The position numbers were made by a program, and so were the translations under genes. From an uncultured bacterium (GTDB lineage Bacteria; Myxococcota_A; UBA9042; PHBI01), in NCBI GenBank assembly GCA_938040325.1, contig CALHXW010000392.1, positions 1-38,165 on the forward strand: 38,165 bases of DNA, written 5' to 3'. This document shows positions 1-7,270 of this stretch, piece after piece. How positions within the stretch are numbered: position 1 is the first letter of the stretch; every line of letters starts with the position of its first letter. Under the pieces are notes generated by a model. It ran no database searches. It was not told the DNA's origin and worked only from the letters and a program-made list of their open reading frames with translations.

Positions 1-20
1 GCTTAAGGAGCGAGGACCGA

Positions 21-94
21 GCCTATCGGGATAAGTGACCGACAAAGCGACGCCGAGCACCGGCTCAATTCCCCGTAGAGGCAGGTGGGAAGCC
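21..94 (+). repeat. Dispersed imperfect repeat, copy 1
   Basis: This stretch resembles 1325-1396 in three ordered blocks: GGATAAGTGACCGAC against GGATGAGTGACGGAC, GCCGAGCACCGGCTCA against GCCGAGCAGCAGCTCA, and GAGGCAGGTGGGAAGCC against GAGGCAGGTGAGAAGCC. The middle block can form a short GAGC/GCTC hairpin. No open reading frame explains it. I do not recognise it as a known riboswitch or RNA; a repeat or RNA family of unknown role is the most that can be said. Confidence 0.5.
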
Positions 95-112
95 ATCTGA
101 TCGGTGCTCTAG

Positions 113-286
113 CCCCAAAACAAGCGCTCTTTTTCGGCTGCGACTTCCGCGATGCACTCGCCACCGGCGCCGGGTCGCTCGCTGCGCTCGCCCGAACTCG
201 ACGATGCTCGCAGGGCCTTCATTCGGCCGACGCCGCTGGCAAGCACAGCGCGTTCGCGTCGCTCGAAAACAGCGCTTGTTTTGCGA
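113..286. mobile_element. MITE-like inverted-repeat element, complete copy, CTAG-flanked
   Basis: The element is 174 bp. Its left end is CCCCAAAACAAGCGCT (113-128) and its right end, read on the other strand, is TCGCAAAACAAGCGCT (271-286), with 14 of 16 positions equal. The arms stay partly complementary further in (CTTTTTCG against GTTTTCGAG, then CGCCACCGGCGCCGG against GCCAGCGGCGTCGG), so the whole element can fold as one long hairpin. Both ends are bordered by CTAG (109-112 and 287-290), as for a 4-bp target duplication. It encodes nothing. The right CTAG contains the TAG stop codon of the minus-strand DUF1844 gene. A copy about 90% identical starts at 38029. It could instead be an extended bidirectional terminator or REP-like sequence. 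Confidence 0.75.
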
Positions 287-535
287 CTAGCCCTGCGCTT
301 TTGCCGCGTCGACGTAAGCCATCCGCGTCTCGTAGAGCAGACTCGACAGGAGCTTGTCCTCGTCGGCGGTGAGGTTGCCCTTCGTCTTGGTCCCGAGCAT
401 CGCCATGATGTCGATCGTCTGCTTCGCCAGAGCCAGGTCGAACTGCCCCGATGTCGGGTTCAGATGCAGCGACACCGTCCCCGCGAGTGAAATCGCGAAC
501 GTCGAGAAGTCGATTGGGTCGAGATTGTCAGCCAT
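287..535 (-). CDS. DUF1844 family protein
   Basis: The 82-residue product carries the DUF1844 signature: an IDFSTFAISLAGTVSLHL start, then DLALAKQTIDIMAMLGTKTKGNL and a C-terminal LLSSLLYETRMAYVDAA helix. The family is short, common in Myxococcota and related phyla, and of unknown function. I place the start at the ATG ending at 535 because GGAGG lies 5 nt upstream; an in-frame ATG at 562 adds nine residues but has no ribosome binding site. It lies 44 bp downstream of the small acidic gene on the same strand and is probably co-transcribed. Its TAG stop lies in the CTAG bordering the inverted-repeat element at 113-286. Confidence 0.88.
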   Translation of the reverse strand: MADNLDPIDFSTFAISLAGTVSLHLNPTSGQFDLALAKQTIDIMAMLGTKTKGNLTADEDKLLSSLLYETRMAYVDAAKAQG

Positions 536-579
536 GGAGGCCTCCGTGTCGGGCGGGCCCATCGTCAGGGCCTAGCGTT

Positions 580-786
580 CTATGCGCTCGGCTCCGGCGC
601 TGCGGATTCGGCCGGGTCGTCAGCCGTCGCCTCGTCTTCCTCTTCCTCGTCGACGATGTCGATCCACTCGCCGCGGTCGGCCACATCGGGCAGCGCTGCA
701 AGCTTATCCTTGATGGCGTCAGCCGAGAGGAAACCCTTGGCGAGATTCCGCCGGATCAAGCGCACGTCGTCTTCAACGTCGGTCAT
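580..786 (-). CDS. Small acidic conserved hypothetical protein
   Basis: The 68-residue product starts MTDVEDDVRLIRRNLAKGFL and has a central LPDVADRGEW segment followed by an acidic run of Glu/Asp and an Ala/Pro/Glu-rich tail. I know of similar short proteins with an RNL-KG and LPDVADK pattern near DUF1844 genes in related bacteria, but no function. The ATG ending at 786 is preceded by GGAG at a suitable distance (GGAGAGTGAC). The reading frame stays open far upstream, but that part runs antisense to cutA and is judged a shadow. It heads a two-gene minus-strand unit with the DUF1844 gene and is divergent from cutA. Confidence 0.65.
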   Translation of the reverse strand: MTDVEDDVRLIRRNLAKGFLSADAIKDKLAALPDVADRGEWIDIVDEEEEDEATADDPAESAAPEPSA

Positions 787-951
787 GTCACTCTCCAGAC
801 TCGAGTACTGAGCGGCGGCGGACCGTAGGACCTCACGGTAGAAGGTGTCAAGCAAGTCGGTCGCGCAAACGTGCCTGCACCTTGACGCGCCATGAACCTC
901 GAAGCTAGAGAGCGGGTCCCTGTCGCCCTCCCGTACGGAATCGAGGCTCCT

Positions 952-1281
952 ATGTCGAAGCTTGCCAAGCAGACCCGTGTCGTCCTTTGCACCTGCCCTC
1001 CAAGCGAAGCCTCGAAGATCGCAAAGACCCTCCTTGAGAAGAAGCTTGTGGCCTGTGTCAACGTCGTCTCTGGCGTCAAGAGCCTGTACTGGTGGAAAGA
1101 CCAGCTCAATGAAGACGCCGAGAGCTTGCTGGTCATGAAGACCAAGGCGAACTGCTACACGCAGCTTGAGTCGAAGCTCCAGGAGATCCACCCGTACGAC
1201 GTCCCAGAGGTCTTGAGCTTCGACGTCGACAAGGGATCGGACACCTACATCTCGTGGGTCCACGACTCCGTGCGCTGCTAG
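952..1281 (+). CDS. cutA: CutA1 divalent-cation tolerance protein
   Basis: The 109-residue product matches CutA1 over its full length: an N-terminal beta strand ending in CTCPPSEASKIAKTLLEKKLVACVNVV, then SLYWWKDQLNEDAESLLVMKT and IHPYDVPEVLSFDV. CutA1 proteins form very stable ferredoxin-like trimers; they were linked to copper tolerance in Escherichia coli, but their role is still unclear. The start at 952 has GAGG upstream at 943-946 and gives the usual family length, whereas the upstream in-frame ATG at 892 adds 20 unrelated residues. It is divergent from the minus-strand pair at 287-786 and followed by a 437-bp gap, so it is probably monocistronic. Confidence 0.93.
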   Translation: MSKLAKQTRVVLCTCPPSEASKIAKTLLEKKLVACVNVVSGVKSLYWWKDQLNEDAESLLVMKTKANCYTQLESKLQEIHPYDVPEVLSFDVDKGSDTYISWVHDSVRC

Positions 1282-1324
1282 GCCCCCCTCCGGCGCGACC
1301 GCTCGGGCCGTCGTCGTGAGCGGT

Positions 1325-1396
1325 GCTCCATCAGGATGAGTGACGGACGCTCGTGAAGCCGAGCAGCAGCTCACGTGCGGAGGCAGGTGAGAAGCC
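1325..1396 (+). repeat. Dispersed imperfect repeat, copy 2
   Basis: This is the partner of the repeat at 21-94, sharing the same three blocks in the same order and orientation. Here the central block forms a GAGC-AGCA-GCTC hairpin and is followed by ACGTGCGG. A passing similarity to the end of a group II intron domain V was considered, but copy 1 lacks the key part. The repeat lies just 3' of cutA. Its nature is unknown. Confidence 0.5.
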
Positions 1397-1606
1397 GAGG
1401 CGGTTCGCCGTGGCGAGCCCGCCGACGCCAAACCATCCGTTCGCCATCCAAGCGAACTCTGGCTCGCGACGCGCGGTTCACCCATCAAATGGGCCGCGCT
1501 GGCCACACCATCGCGGGCTTTAGCCATGCCGATCACCGCATGAGCGCGGGTGGAAACGGCCTCCATGAGACGCGCCCGCGTGTCATGCGCGTGGGCGACA
1601 AGGTGC

Positions 1607-1633
1607 TTGCGGGCACCCCGCTGGATGTATTAT
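1607..1633 (+). promoter_or_regulatory. Candidate sigma70-type promoter for the MoxR-Bat operon
   Basis: TATTAT at 1628-1633 is an AT-rich island in a GC-rich gap and fits a -10 box. TTGCGG at 1607-1612 (15-bp spacer), or CTTGCG one base earlier (16-bp spacer), could serve as the -35. Transcription would start near 1640, giving a leader of about 80 nt before the MoxR start at 1719. The spacer is short, so this is tentative. Confidence 0.4.
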
Positions 1634-1718
1634 CCCGCGCCGCGGCGATGCTCGGTCGGGAATAGCTCGCACGAGCACAGAGTTTGCTGCGGTCGAATCC
1701 GTTCTCTTAGGGGAAGCT

Positions 1719-2708
1719 ATGACAGGCGACGTCGGCGTAATCAACGAGCTGGTGCGCGAACAGAGTGCGTTCGTGGAAGAGGTCATGAGCGAGGTCCGAC
1801 GCGTCGTCGTTGGCCAGCAGTACATGGTCGAACGCATCTTGATCGGTTTGTTCTCCGGGGGCCACGTGCTTCTCGAGGGTGTTCCGGGCCTCGCGAAGAC
1901 CCTCACCGTCAACACCATCGCGCAGACGATCAGCGCGAGGTTCCAACGCATCCAGTTCACACCGGACCTGCTGCCGGCGGACGTCATCGGCACGATGATC
2001 TACCGCCAGAGCACCGGTGAGTTCACCGTTAAGAAGGGGCCAATCTTCGCCAACATTGTGCTGGCCGACGAGATCAACCGCGCACCCGCAAAGGTTCAGT
2101 CGGCGTTGCTCGAGGCCATGCAGGAGCGCCAAGTCACCATTGGCGACACGAGCTACCCGCTTGCAGCCCCCTTCCTCGTGCTGGCGACCCAAAACCCGAT
2201 CGAGCAAGAGGGGACCTATCCGCTCCCTGAAGCTCAGGTCGACCGCTTCATGCTGCTGGTCAAGGTCACCTACCCGAACCGCCAGGAAGAGCGTCAGATC
2301 ATGGATATGATGACCGGCGAGCCGCCGCGTCAGCCGAGCGCCGTGGTCACACCGGAGCGCCTCATCAAGGCGCGCAACACCGTCGACCAAGTCTACCTCG
2401 ACGACCGCATCCGCCAGTACATCATCGACCTCGTCTTCGCGACGCGGGAGCCTGAGACGGTCGGCAACGGCGAGCTCAAGAACTTCATCGAGTACGGCGC
2501 ATCGCCGCGCGCGACGATCTTTCTGGCTCGAGCAGCGCGCGCCCACGCTTTCCTCAAGCGACGTGGCTTTGTGATGCCGGAAGACGTGAAGTCGATCGGG
2601 CTCGATGTCCTGCGTCATCGCGTGATCCCGACGTTCGAAGCGGAGGCTGAAGAGATGACATCCGATGATGTCGTCCGCCGTCTGTTTGAGCTGGTCGAAG
2701 TACCCTAG
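1719..2708 (+). CDS. MoxR-family AAA+ ATPase
   Basis: The 329-residue product is a standard-length MoxR ATPase. Walker A is GVPGLAKT at residues 54-61, Walker B is IVLADEIN at about 113-120, and the family stretch RAPAKVQSALLEAMQERQV follows. Sensor 1 is in LATQNPIEQEGTYPLPEAQ, and a C-terminal lid ends the protein. MoxR ATPases act as cytoplasmic chaperones for partners with von Willebrand A (VWA) domains. The ATG has GGGGAA upstream. It opens an operon in which two VWA proteins and a DUF58 protein follow, the usual MoxR-Bat arrangement, and is separated from the DUF58 gene by 17 nt. Confidence 0.95.
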   Translation: MTGDVGVINELVREQSAFVEEVMSEVRRVVVGQQYMVERILIGLFSGGHVLLEGVPGLAKTLTVNTIAQTISARFQRIQFTPDLLPADVIGTMIYRQSTGEFTVKKGPIFANIVLADEINRAPAKVQSALLEAMQERQVTIGDTSYPLAAPFLVLATQNPIEQEGTYPLPEAQVDRFMLLVKVTYPNRQEERQIMDMMTGEPPRQPSAVVTPERLIKARNTVDQVYLDDRIRQYIIDLVFATREPETVGNGELKNFIEYGASPRATIFLARAARAHAFLKRRGFVMPEDVKSIGLDVLRHRVIPTFEAEAEEMTSDDVVRRLFELVEVP

Positions 2709-2725
2709 CCGACGCCGGAGTACAT

Positions 2726-3634
2726 TTGTCGCGCAACGCGTCAGAAGAAGCAGCCGCTCGTCGCGAGCTGCTCAAGAAGATCCGCAAGATCGAGATCGTC
2801 ACCAATCGACAGGTGAACGAGCAGCTTGCCGGACAGTACCACTCGGTCTTCAAGGGCCGAGGCATGAGCTTCGACGAGGTCCGGCAGTATCAGCCTGGCG
2901 ACGAGATTCGCTTCATCGACTGGAACGTCACGGCGCGCTCGAGCGACGTCTTTGTGAAGCGCTTCGTCGAGGAACGAGAGCTGACCGTGATGCTCCTCGT
3001 GGACGTCTCGGCATCGCTACGCTTCGGCACCCATGCGCAGTACAAGCGCGAGGTCGCCGCCGAGCTCGCTGCCCTCTTGGCGTTCTCGGCGATCAAGAAC
3101 AACGACCGGGTCGGCCTGATCCTCTTCAGCGACCGTCCAGAGCTCTACGTACCGCCGAAGAAGGGCAAAAAACACGTCCTGCGGCTGATCACCGAGGTGC
3201 TGTCGTTTGAGCCAGGGCGTCGCCAGACCGACCTCGATGCCGCCCTCTCCTACCTGTCGCGCGTGGCTAAGCGGCGCGCGATCTCGTTTGTCGTCAGCGA
3301 CTTCCATACGCCTTTCGATGACTACGAGCGTTCGCTTCGGATCGCGGCTCGACGCCACGATGTGGTTCCGATCATCGTTCGCGACGCGATGGAGCGTGAG
3401 CTGCCAAACCTAGGCCTGGTGCCCACCCAAGACCTGGAGACCGGCGAGACCGTCTGGCTCGACACCGCCTCAGCGCGTGTTCGGTCCCACTACGCTCGCG
3501 AGACGGCCGCACGACACGACGCACTGATCGCGTCGCTGCGCCGTCTGAAGCTGGACGCCGTCAATGTCGAGACCGGCGGCGGCTACGTGCGAGCGATCGT
3601 CCAGTTCTTTCAGTTGCGAGCGAAGCGCCATTGA
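2726..3634 (+). CDS. DUF58 domain protein, MoxR partner
   Basis: The 302-residue product has the DUF58 core GRGMSFDEVRQYQPGDEIR then FIDWN (about residues 44-67), followed by a VWA-like fold with the metal site DVSAS at 93-97. DUF58 proteins are regularly encoded beside MoxR ATPases and are thought to be their substrates or adaptors. No signal peptide or membrane helix is visible, so it should be cytosolic. The start codon is TTG, chosen because GGAG (2717-2720) lies 5 nt upstream and the domain starts soon after. Its stop overlaps the next start in a TTGA. Confidence 0.92.
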   Translation: MSRNASEEAAARRELLKKIRKIEIVTNRQVNEQLAGQYHSVFKGRGMSFDEVRQYQPGDEIRFIDWNVTARSSDVFVKRFVEERELTVMLLVDVSASLRFGTHAQYKREVAAELAALLAFSAIKNNDRVGLILFSDRPELYVPPKKGKKHVLRLITEVLSFEPGRRQTDLDAALSYLSRVAKRRAISFVVSDFHTPFDDYERSLRIAARRHDVVPIIVRDAMERELPNLGLVPTQDLETGETVWLDTASARVRSHYARETAARHDALIASLRRLKLDAVNVETGGGYVRAIVQFFQLRAKRH

Positions 3635-5067
3635 AGAACGCCAACACCACCCAACGTCCTGCGGCGACATGGCGGACGGCGATGGCAACGACCATCGTGC
3701 TCGGACTCGTCACCGTGCCGCTGCAAACGGCGATCGCACAAGACGAGCCTGACGCCCCAGTGTCGGTCACCGCTCGCATCGTCAGCCTCCAGGGCGACGT
3801 CCTGGGGCCTGCGGTTAGCCGCCTACAGCTGGCGGAGCCGGCTGTGCTCGAGATCACCGCCGTTGGCCCGGCCGACGCCGAGCTCTTCGACCCCTACCGC
3901 CCGGAGACGGGCCCGTTCCAGCTTCTCAAGCAGCGAAAGGGACTCCGACGGGTCGAGGGTGGCCAGCAGCACGAGACCTATCGCTTCGACGTTCTTCCAA
4001 CGCGTCTGGGCGTAGAGAAGATCCCCGCCGTTGAGATTCCTTACGAGCTCGCCGACGGCACTCGCGGTGCAGTCTCGACGGACCTGATTCGAGTGACGAT
4101 CCTCGGCAACCTCGTCAACGAGCAAGACCCGCGACCGGGTAGCGACCCCGCACCCGAACCGATCATCACGACCAACTGGGCGCTGGTCTGGGGCTTGGCG
4201 CTCGGTGCGACGTTGCTGCTCGCGGCGCTTCTCACGCTGCTTGTGCTCAAGGCCCTTGAGAAGCGCTTCAAGGCGCTCGAGCCAGGCCCGCCGCCACGTC
4301 CTGCCAACGAGGTTGCGCTGGAGCGGCTCCAGAAGCTCCAAGCCGCGTCGACCGAGGAGCTCCCCGGTCCTGAGCGAATGGCCGAGACGGTCAACATCTT
4401 GCGCCAATACCTTGGCGGTCGCTATCAGTTCGACAGCCTGGAGATGACGTCGCGCGAGCTCATGGCAGAGCTCGACACGGGGGCGCACGACCTCAAGGAC
4501 GTCTCCACCAGCCAGATCCGCTCGCTCCTTGACGATGCCGACCTGGTCAAGTTCGCACGCTTCTCCTCCGACGACGAGGAGGCGCGAAAGCGCGCGCCCG
4601 CGGTCCAGGCGATCGTGGAGGCGACGTGGGAAGCGATCGAACCGGATCCAGACGAGGCCCTGATCGACACCCTCGAGCCTGCGACCGTCGGGCAACGACT
4701 CTACGCGGGTGCCTTAGACGTCGCGCTCTTCGGCGCGCTCGGCGGCCTCGGGTTCGTCGCGCTCTGGTGGCTCGACGCCCTCGCGTTCGGCTGGGCCCCG
4801 CTTGTGGTGGTCGGCCTTGGTCTCTTCATTCGGGACGCACTCGGCAGCCGCAGCCCAGGCAAGCGGGTCTTAGGCCTCTCGGTTGTTGGCAACCAGCCCG
4901 AGCAGCCCCCTGCCACCCTGCGCCAGCGCCTCACTCGCAACCTTGGGCTCTTGCTCTGGCCGCTCAGCCTGCCCGTTGAGGCGCTGACCCTCGCTCGCCA
5001 TCCCCTCGTGGTGCGCTTGGGCGACCTCGGTGCCCGGACGGTGGTTGTCCAGGGGGACCGCTCATGA
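3631..5067 (+). CDS. Membrane protein: periplasmic domain, TM helix, cytosolic helices and RDD domain
   Basis: The 478-residue product has an N-terminal signal sequence ending near QTAIAQ (residues 18-37) and a periplasmic beta-rich region to about 180. One membrane helix spans about 183-207, and a cytosolic region (LERLQKLQ to about 340) includes an ILRQYLGGRYQFDSLEMTSREL motif like those in DUF4381/BatD tails. From about 355 an RDD domain follows, with hydrophobic helices, RDALGSRSPGKRVLGL and a final LARHPLVVRLGDLGARTVV. Its place between DUF58 and BatA matches the small DUF4381 protein of other Bat operons; the RDD fusion is unusual. TTG (3631) overlaps the previous stop by 4 nt; ATG at 3682 is an alternative that keeps a signal peptide. 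Function is unknown. Confidence 0.85.
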   Translation: MKNANTTQRPAATWRTAMATTIVLGLVTVPLQTAIAQDEPDAPVSVTARIVSLQGDVLGPAVSRLQLAEPAVLEITAVGPADAELFDPYRPETGPFQLLKQRKGLRRVEGGQQHETYRFDVLPTRLGVEKIPAVEIPYELADGTRGAVSTDLIRVTILGNLVNEQDPRPGSDPAPEPIITTNWALVWGLALGATLLLAALLTLLVLKALEKRFKALEPGPPPRPANEVALERLQKLQAASTEELPGPERMAETVNILRQYLGGRYQFDSLEMTSRELMAELDTGAHDLKDVSTSQIRSLLDDADLVKFARFSSDDEEARKRAPAVQAIVEATWEAIEPDPDEALIDTLEPATVGQRLYAGALDVALFGALGGLGFVALWWLDALAFGWAPLVVVGLGLFIRDALGSRSPGKRVLGLSVVGNQPEQPPATLRQRLTRNLGLLLWPLSLPVEALTLARHPLVVRLGDLGARTVVVQGDRS

Positions 5068-6185
5068 GCTTCCTCGGCTGGTACTGGGATAGCCCGTGGC
5101 TGCTCCTGCTCCTCTTGCTGCTTCCGCTGCTCGCGTGGCGCGCCGGCAGTCTCGCGACCCGCGGGCGAGTCCCTGTTCCGAATGGTCGCCAGCTTGCGAC
5201 GCTGCCGTCGATTCGAGCCTCGGTCTGGTGGCTTCCCGACCTGCTTCGCGCGCTGGCTATCGCAGCGCTGATCGTTGCGGTCGCCAGGCCGCAGACCAAG
5301 GGTATCGCCAAGAACGCGGGCGAAGGCGTCGACATCATGCTTGCCCTCGACATGTCGGTCTCGATGAACACCGTCGACGCCGACGCGGCTGAGCTGGAGA
5401 AGACGCTCGCGGCCGATGAGGTCCCCAAGAACCGATTCGAGGTGGCGCGGAAGCTTCTCGAAGAGTTCACGATCTCCCGCAACAAGGTCAGTCAGGACCG
5501 CATTGGCCTGACGGTCTTCGGGCGCCAAGCCTGGCTGAAGTTTCCGCCGACCCATGACCACTCACGCCTCGTGCGGACCCTCAGCGAGCTGGTCCTCGAT
5601 AACGGCCGCCAGGACCGACGCACCGGCAAGTGCAGCAACGGATGCACCATCGACGGTGGCGGTACCGCGATCGGCGACGCCATGGGGCGGGCCTACAACC
5701 GGCTGCGGCGGTCCGACAGCAAGGCCAAGATTGTGCTGCTGATCACCGACGGCAGCGAGAAGGGCTCGACCGTCGATGCCCGTGCCCTCGCTCGCCACAT
5801 CCGCGACCTCCCGCCCGAGCAGCAGGTCCGTGTCTACACGTTCCTTGTGGGCGACCAGCGGCAGACTTGGCTGCCCCAGATCGACATGAGCGGGCGCCAC
5901 ATGAAGGACTCCCGCGGTCGCCTCGTCTATCGTCCCCCCGCACAGCCCTTTCCGATCGATCCGGAGCTGCTGCGCGACATCGCTCAGCAGACCGACGGTA
6001 AGTTCTACGAGAGCTACAACGCTGAGAAGTTCCGGGAGGACATCGCGGACCTCGAACGAACGGTCTTCCAGGCTGCCGTCGAGTACGATCGAAACGACGC
6101 GTACCACTGGCCGCTCATCGTGGGTCTGCTCCTGTTGGCTCTGGAGTGGTTGCTGCGTGTGACGTGGCTAAGGAGCATCGTATGA
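5064..6185 (+). CDS. batA: VWA-domain membrane protein, BatA type
   Basis: The 373-residue product has an N-terminal Leu-rich membrane helix (about 11-25), a second at about 60-75, a VWA domain with the metal site DMSVS at 96-100, TDGS in the central strand, and a C-terminal helix near HWPLIVGLLLLALEWLL. This TM-VWA-TM plan is that of BatA/BatB proteins, which sit in the inner membrane and interact with other Bat proteins and MoxR. There is an insertion around residues 106-122 and a short CSNGC motif before the GGGTAIGDAMG segment that completes the metal site. The ATG overlaps the upstream stop (ATGA) and has GGGGGA upstream. The BatA/BatB label rests on order and could be swapped. Confidence 0.9.
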   Translation: MSFLGWYWDSPWLLLLLLLLPLLAWRAGSLATRGRVPVPNGRQLATLPSIRASVWWLPDLLRALAIAALIVAVARPQTKGIAKNAGEGVDIMLALDMSVSMNTVDADAAELEKTLAADEVPKNRFEVARKLLEEFTISRNKVSQDRIGLTVFGRQAWLKFPPTHDHSRLVRTLSELVLDNGRQDRRTGKCSNGCTIDGGGTAIGDAMGRAYNRLRRSDSKAKIVLLITDGSEKGSTVDARALARHIRDLPPEQQVRVYTFLVGDQRQTWLPQIDMSGRHMKDSRGRLVYRPPAQPFPIDPELLRDIAQQTDGKFYESYNAEKFREDIADLERTVFQAAVEYDRNDAYHWPLIVGLLLLALEWLLRVTWLRSIV

Positions 6186-7270
6186 GCGGCGTTGACGAGC
6201 TTAGCTGGGGCGACGAGGCCGCGTGGATATGGGGGCTCGTCGTCCTCGCGCTGCTCTTTGGGTTCATCTGGCTCGCCCAGTGGCGCCAGGGCCGCATCGA
6301 GGCGCTGGCCAAGGTCGGTCCGCTGCCTGAGCAGCTTGAGCGAGATGACAGCTGGCGATTCATTCAGAGAGCCGCCCTCGTATTGCTCGGTGCGGCCCTC
6401 TGCGTCGTGGCGCTCGCCCGGCCCCAGTGGGGCACCAACGAGACGAAGGTGAAGAACCTTGGGATCGATCTCGTGATCGCGCTCGACGCGTCGAAGTCGA
6501 TGCGCGTCTCCGACATCGTGCCGGATCGACTGACCGGCTCGCGACTCGAGATCACCAAGCTCCTCGACAAGCTCGCAGGCGGCCGCGTCGCGCTGGTGCC
6601 CTTCGCTGGGCTCGCGTTCACACAGACCCCGCTGACCAGCGACACCGCGGTGGTCAAAGGCTACCTGGAAGACCTACGGGTCGAAGACATGCCGCGCGGC
6701 GGGACCGCACTCGGCCGGGCCATCACCGAGAGCCTGCGGGCGCTGCTGCCGGAGGCGTACGCCGAGAGCGGAACAAGCGTCGAGGCCGAGACAGAGCTGG
6801 CCGAGTTTGAAGGCTCCAAGAACAAGGCGATCGTGATCTTCACTGACGGCGAAGACCACGAAGGCGACCCGATCGAGGCCGCAGAGGAAGCCGCACGACG
6901 TGGCGTGAAGATCTTCACCGTTGGGGTGGGCACGACCCAGGGCAGGCCAGTGCTCGACGTCAACGAAGAGGGACGGGTGACGGGAACGGTGAAGGGCCCC
7001 GACGGCAAGACCCCGCGCTTCTCAGCACTCAATGTGGCCTTGCTCCGTCAGATCGCCCAGACAACCGGCGGCGACTACTTCCACCTCGGAGCCAGCGGAC
7101 TCGGCACTGGCCTGAGCGCGAAGCTGGATGCCCTCGAGAAGAAGGAGTACGACGCGAGCTTTCAGAATCTCGGCGCCAACCAATACCAGTGGGCTGTGTT
7201 GCCCGCGATCCTGCTGCTCTTTTTGGAAGCGTGGCTTGGAGTGAGACGACGAAAGCGAGGCAGCCGGTGA
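6182..7270 (+). CDS. batB: VWA-domain membrane protein, BatB type
   Basis: The 362-residue product has two N-terminal membrane helices (about 14-32 and 62-79), a VWA domain with intact metal-site motif DASKS at 102-106, RGGTALGRA and VIFTDGEDHEG, and a C-terminal helix ending in a basic RRRKRGSR tail. It is the second VWA protein of the operon and fits BatB. The start at 6182 is supported by AAGGAG upstream and a 4-nt ATGA overlap with the preceding gene; the frame extends 12 codons further but without such support. The C-terminal TM followed by Arg/Lys sets the short tail in the cytosol. Confidence 0.9.
   Translation: MSGVDELSWGDEAAWIWGLVVLALLFGFIWLAQWRQGRIEALAKVGPLPEQLERDDSWRFIQRAALVLLGAALCVVALARPQWGTNETKVKNLGIDLVIALDASKSMRVSDIVPDRLTGSRLEITKLLDKLAGGRVALVPFAGLAFTQTPLTSDTAVVKGYLEDLRVEDMPRGGTALGRAITESLRALLPEAYAESGTSVEAETELAEFEGSKNKAIVIFTDGEDHEGDPIEAAEEAARRGVKIFTVGVGTTQGRPVLDVNEEGRVTGTVKGPDGKTPRFSALNVALLRQIAQTTGGDYFHLGASGLGTGLSAKLDALEKKEYDASFQNLGANQYQWAVLPAILLLFLEAWLGVRRRKRGSR

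Larger units (their letters stand above)
1282..1718. other. Intergenic region upstream of the MoxR-Bat operon
   Basis: No convincing gene lies in these 437 bp. The region holds the second copy of the dispersed repeat (1325-1396) and two predicted hairpins. One has stems GCGCGG/CCGCGC (1471-1476, 1494-1499) around CCCAT/ATGGG (1481-1485, 1489-1493). The other pairs CATGAgCGCGGG (1539-1550) with CCCGCGtgTCATG (1575-1587). A promoter candidate (1607-1633) follows. An open frame at 1375-1665 is Arg-rich, has no ribosome binding site and spans these hairpins, so I do not call it. Confidence 0.6.

Noticed and set aside
21..94. Cobalamin or other riboswitch
   Set aside because: GGCAGGT recalls the cobalamin box only on the wrong strand, and no suitable gene follows.
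113..286. Integron attC site, because a palindromic sequence abuts stop codons
   Set aside because: The ends do not carry the RYYYAAC/GTTRRRY core, there is no integrase, and the adjacent genes are housekeeping genes in both orientations.
1325..1396. Group II intron domain V
   Set aside because: Only AGCCG and CACGTGCGG are suggestive; the catalytic triad and bulge cannot be placed, and the related copy at 21-94 lacks these parts.
580..1566. A 328-residue minus-strand protein
   Set aside because: Everything upstream of the ATG at 786 is antisense to cutA and the repeat region; only the last 68 residues have a binding site and protein-like character.
1375..1665. A 96-residue protein upstream of the MoxR gene
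   Set aside because: It is Arg-rich, spans hairpins and the promoter candidate, and has no ribosome binding site, although its last 20 residues look protein-like.
1684..1700. tRNA T-arm-like GGTCGAATCC
   Set aside because: No acceptor stem, anticodon arm or D arm can be built around it.
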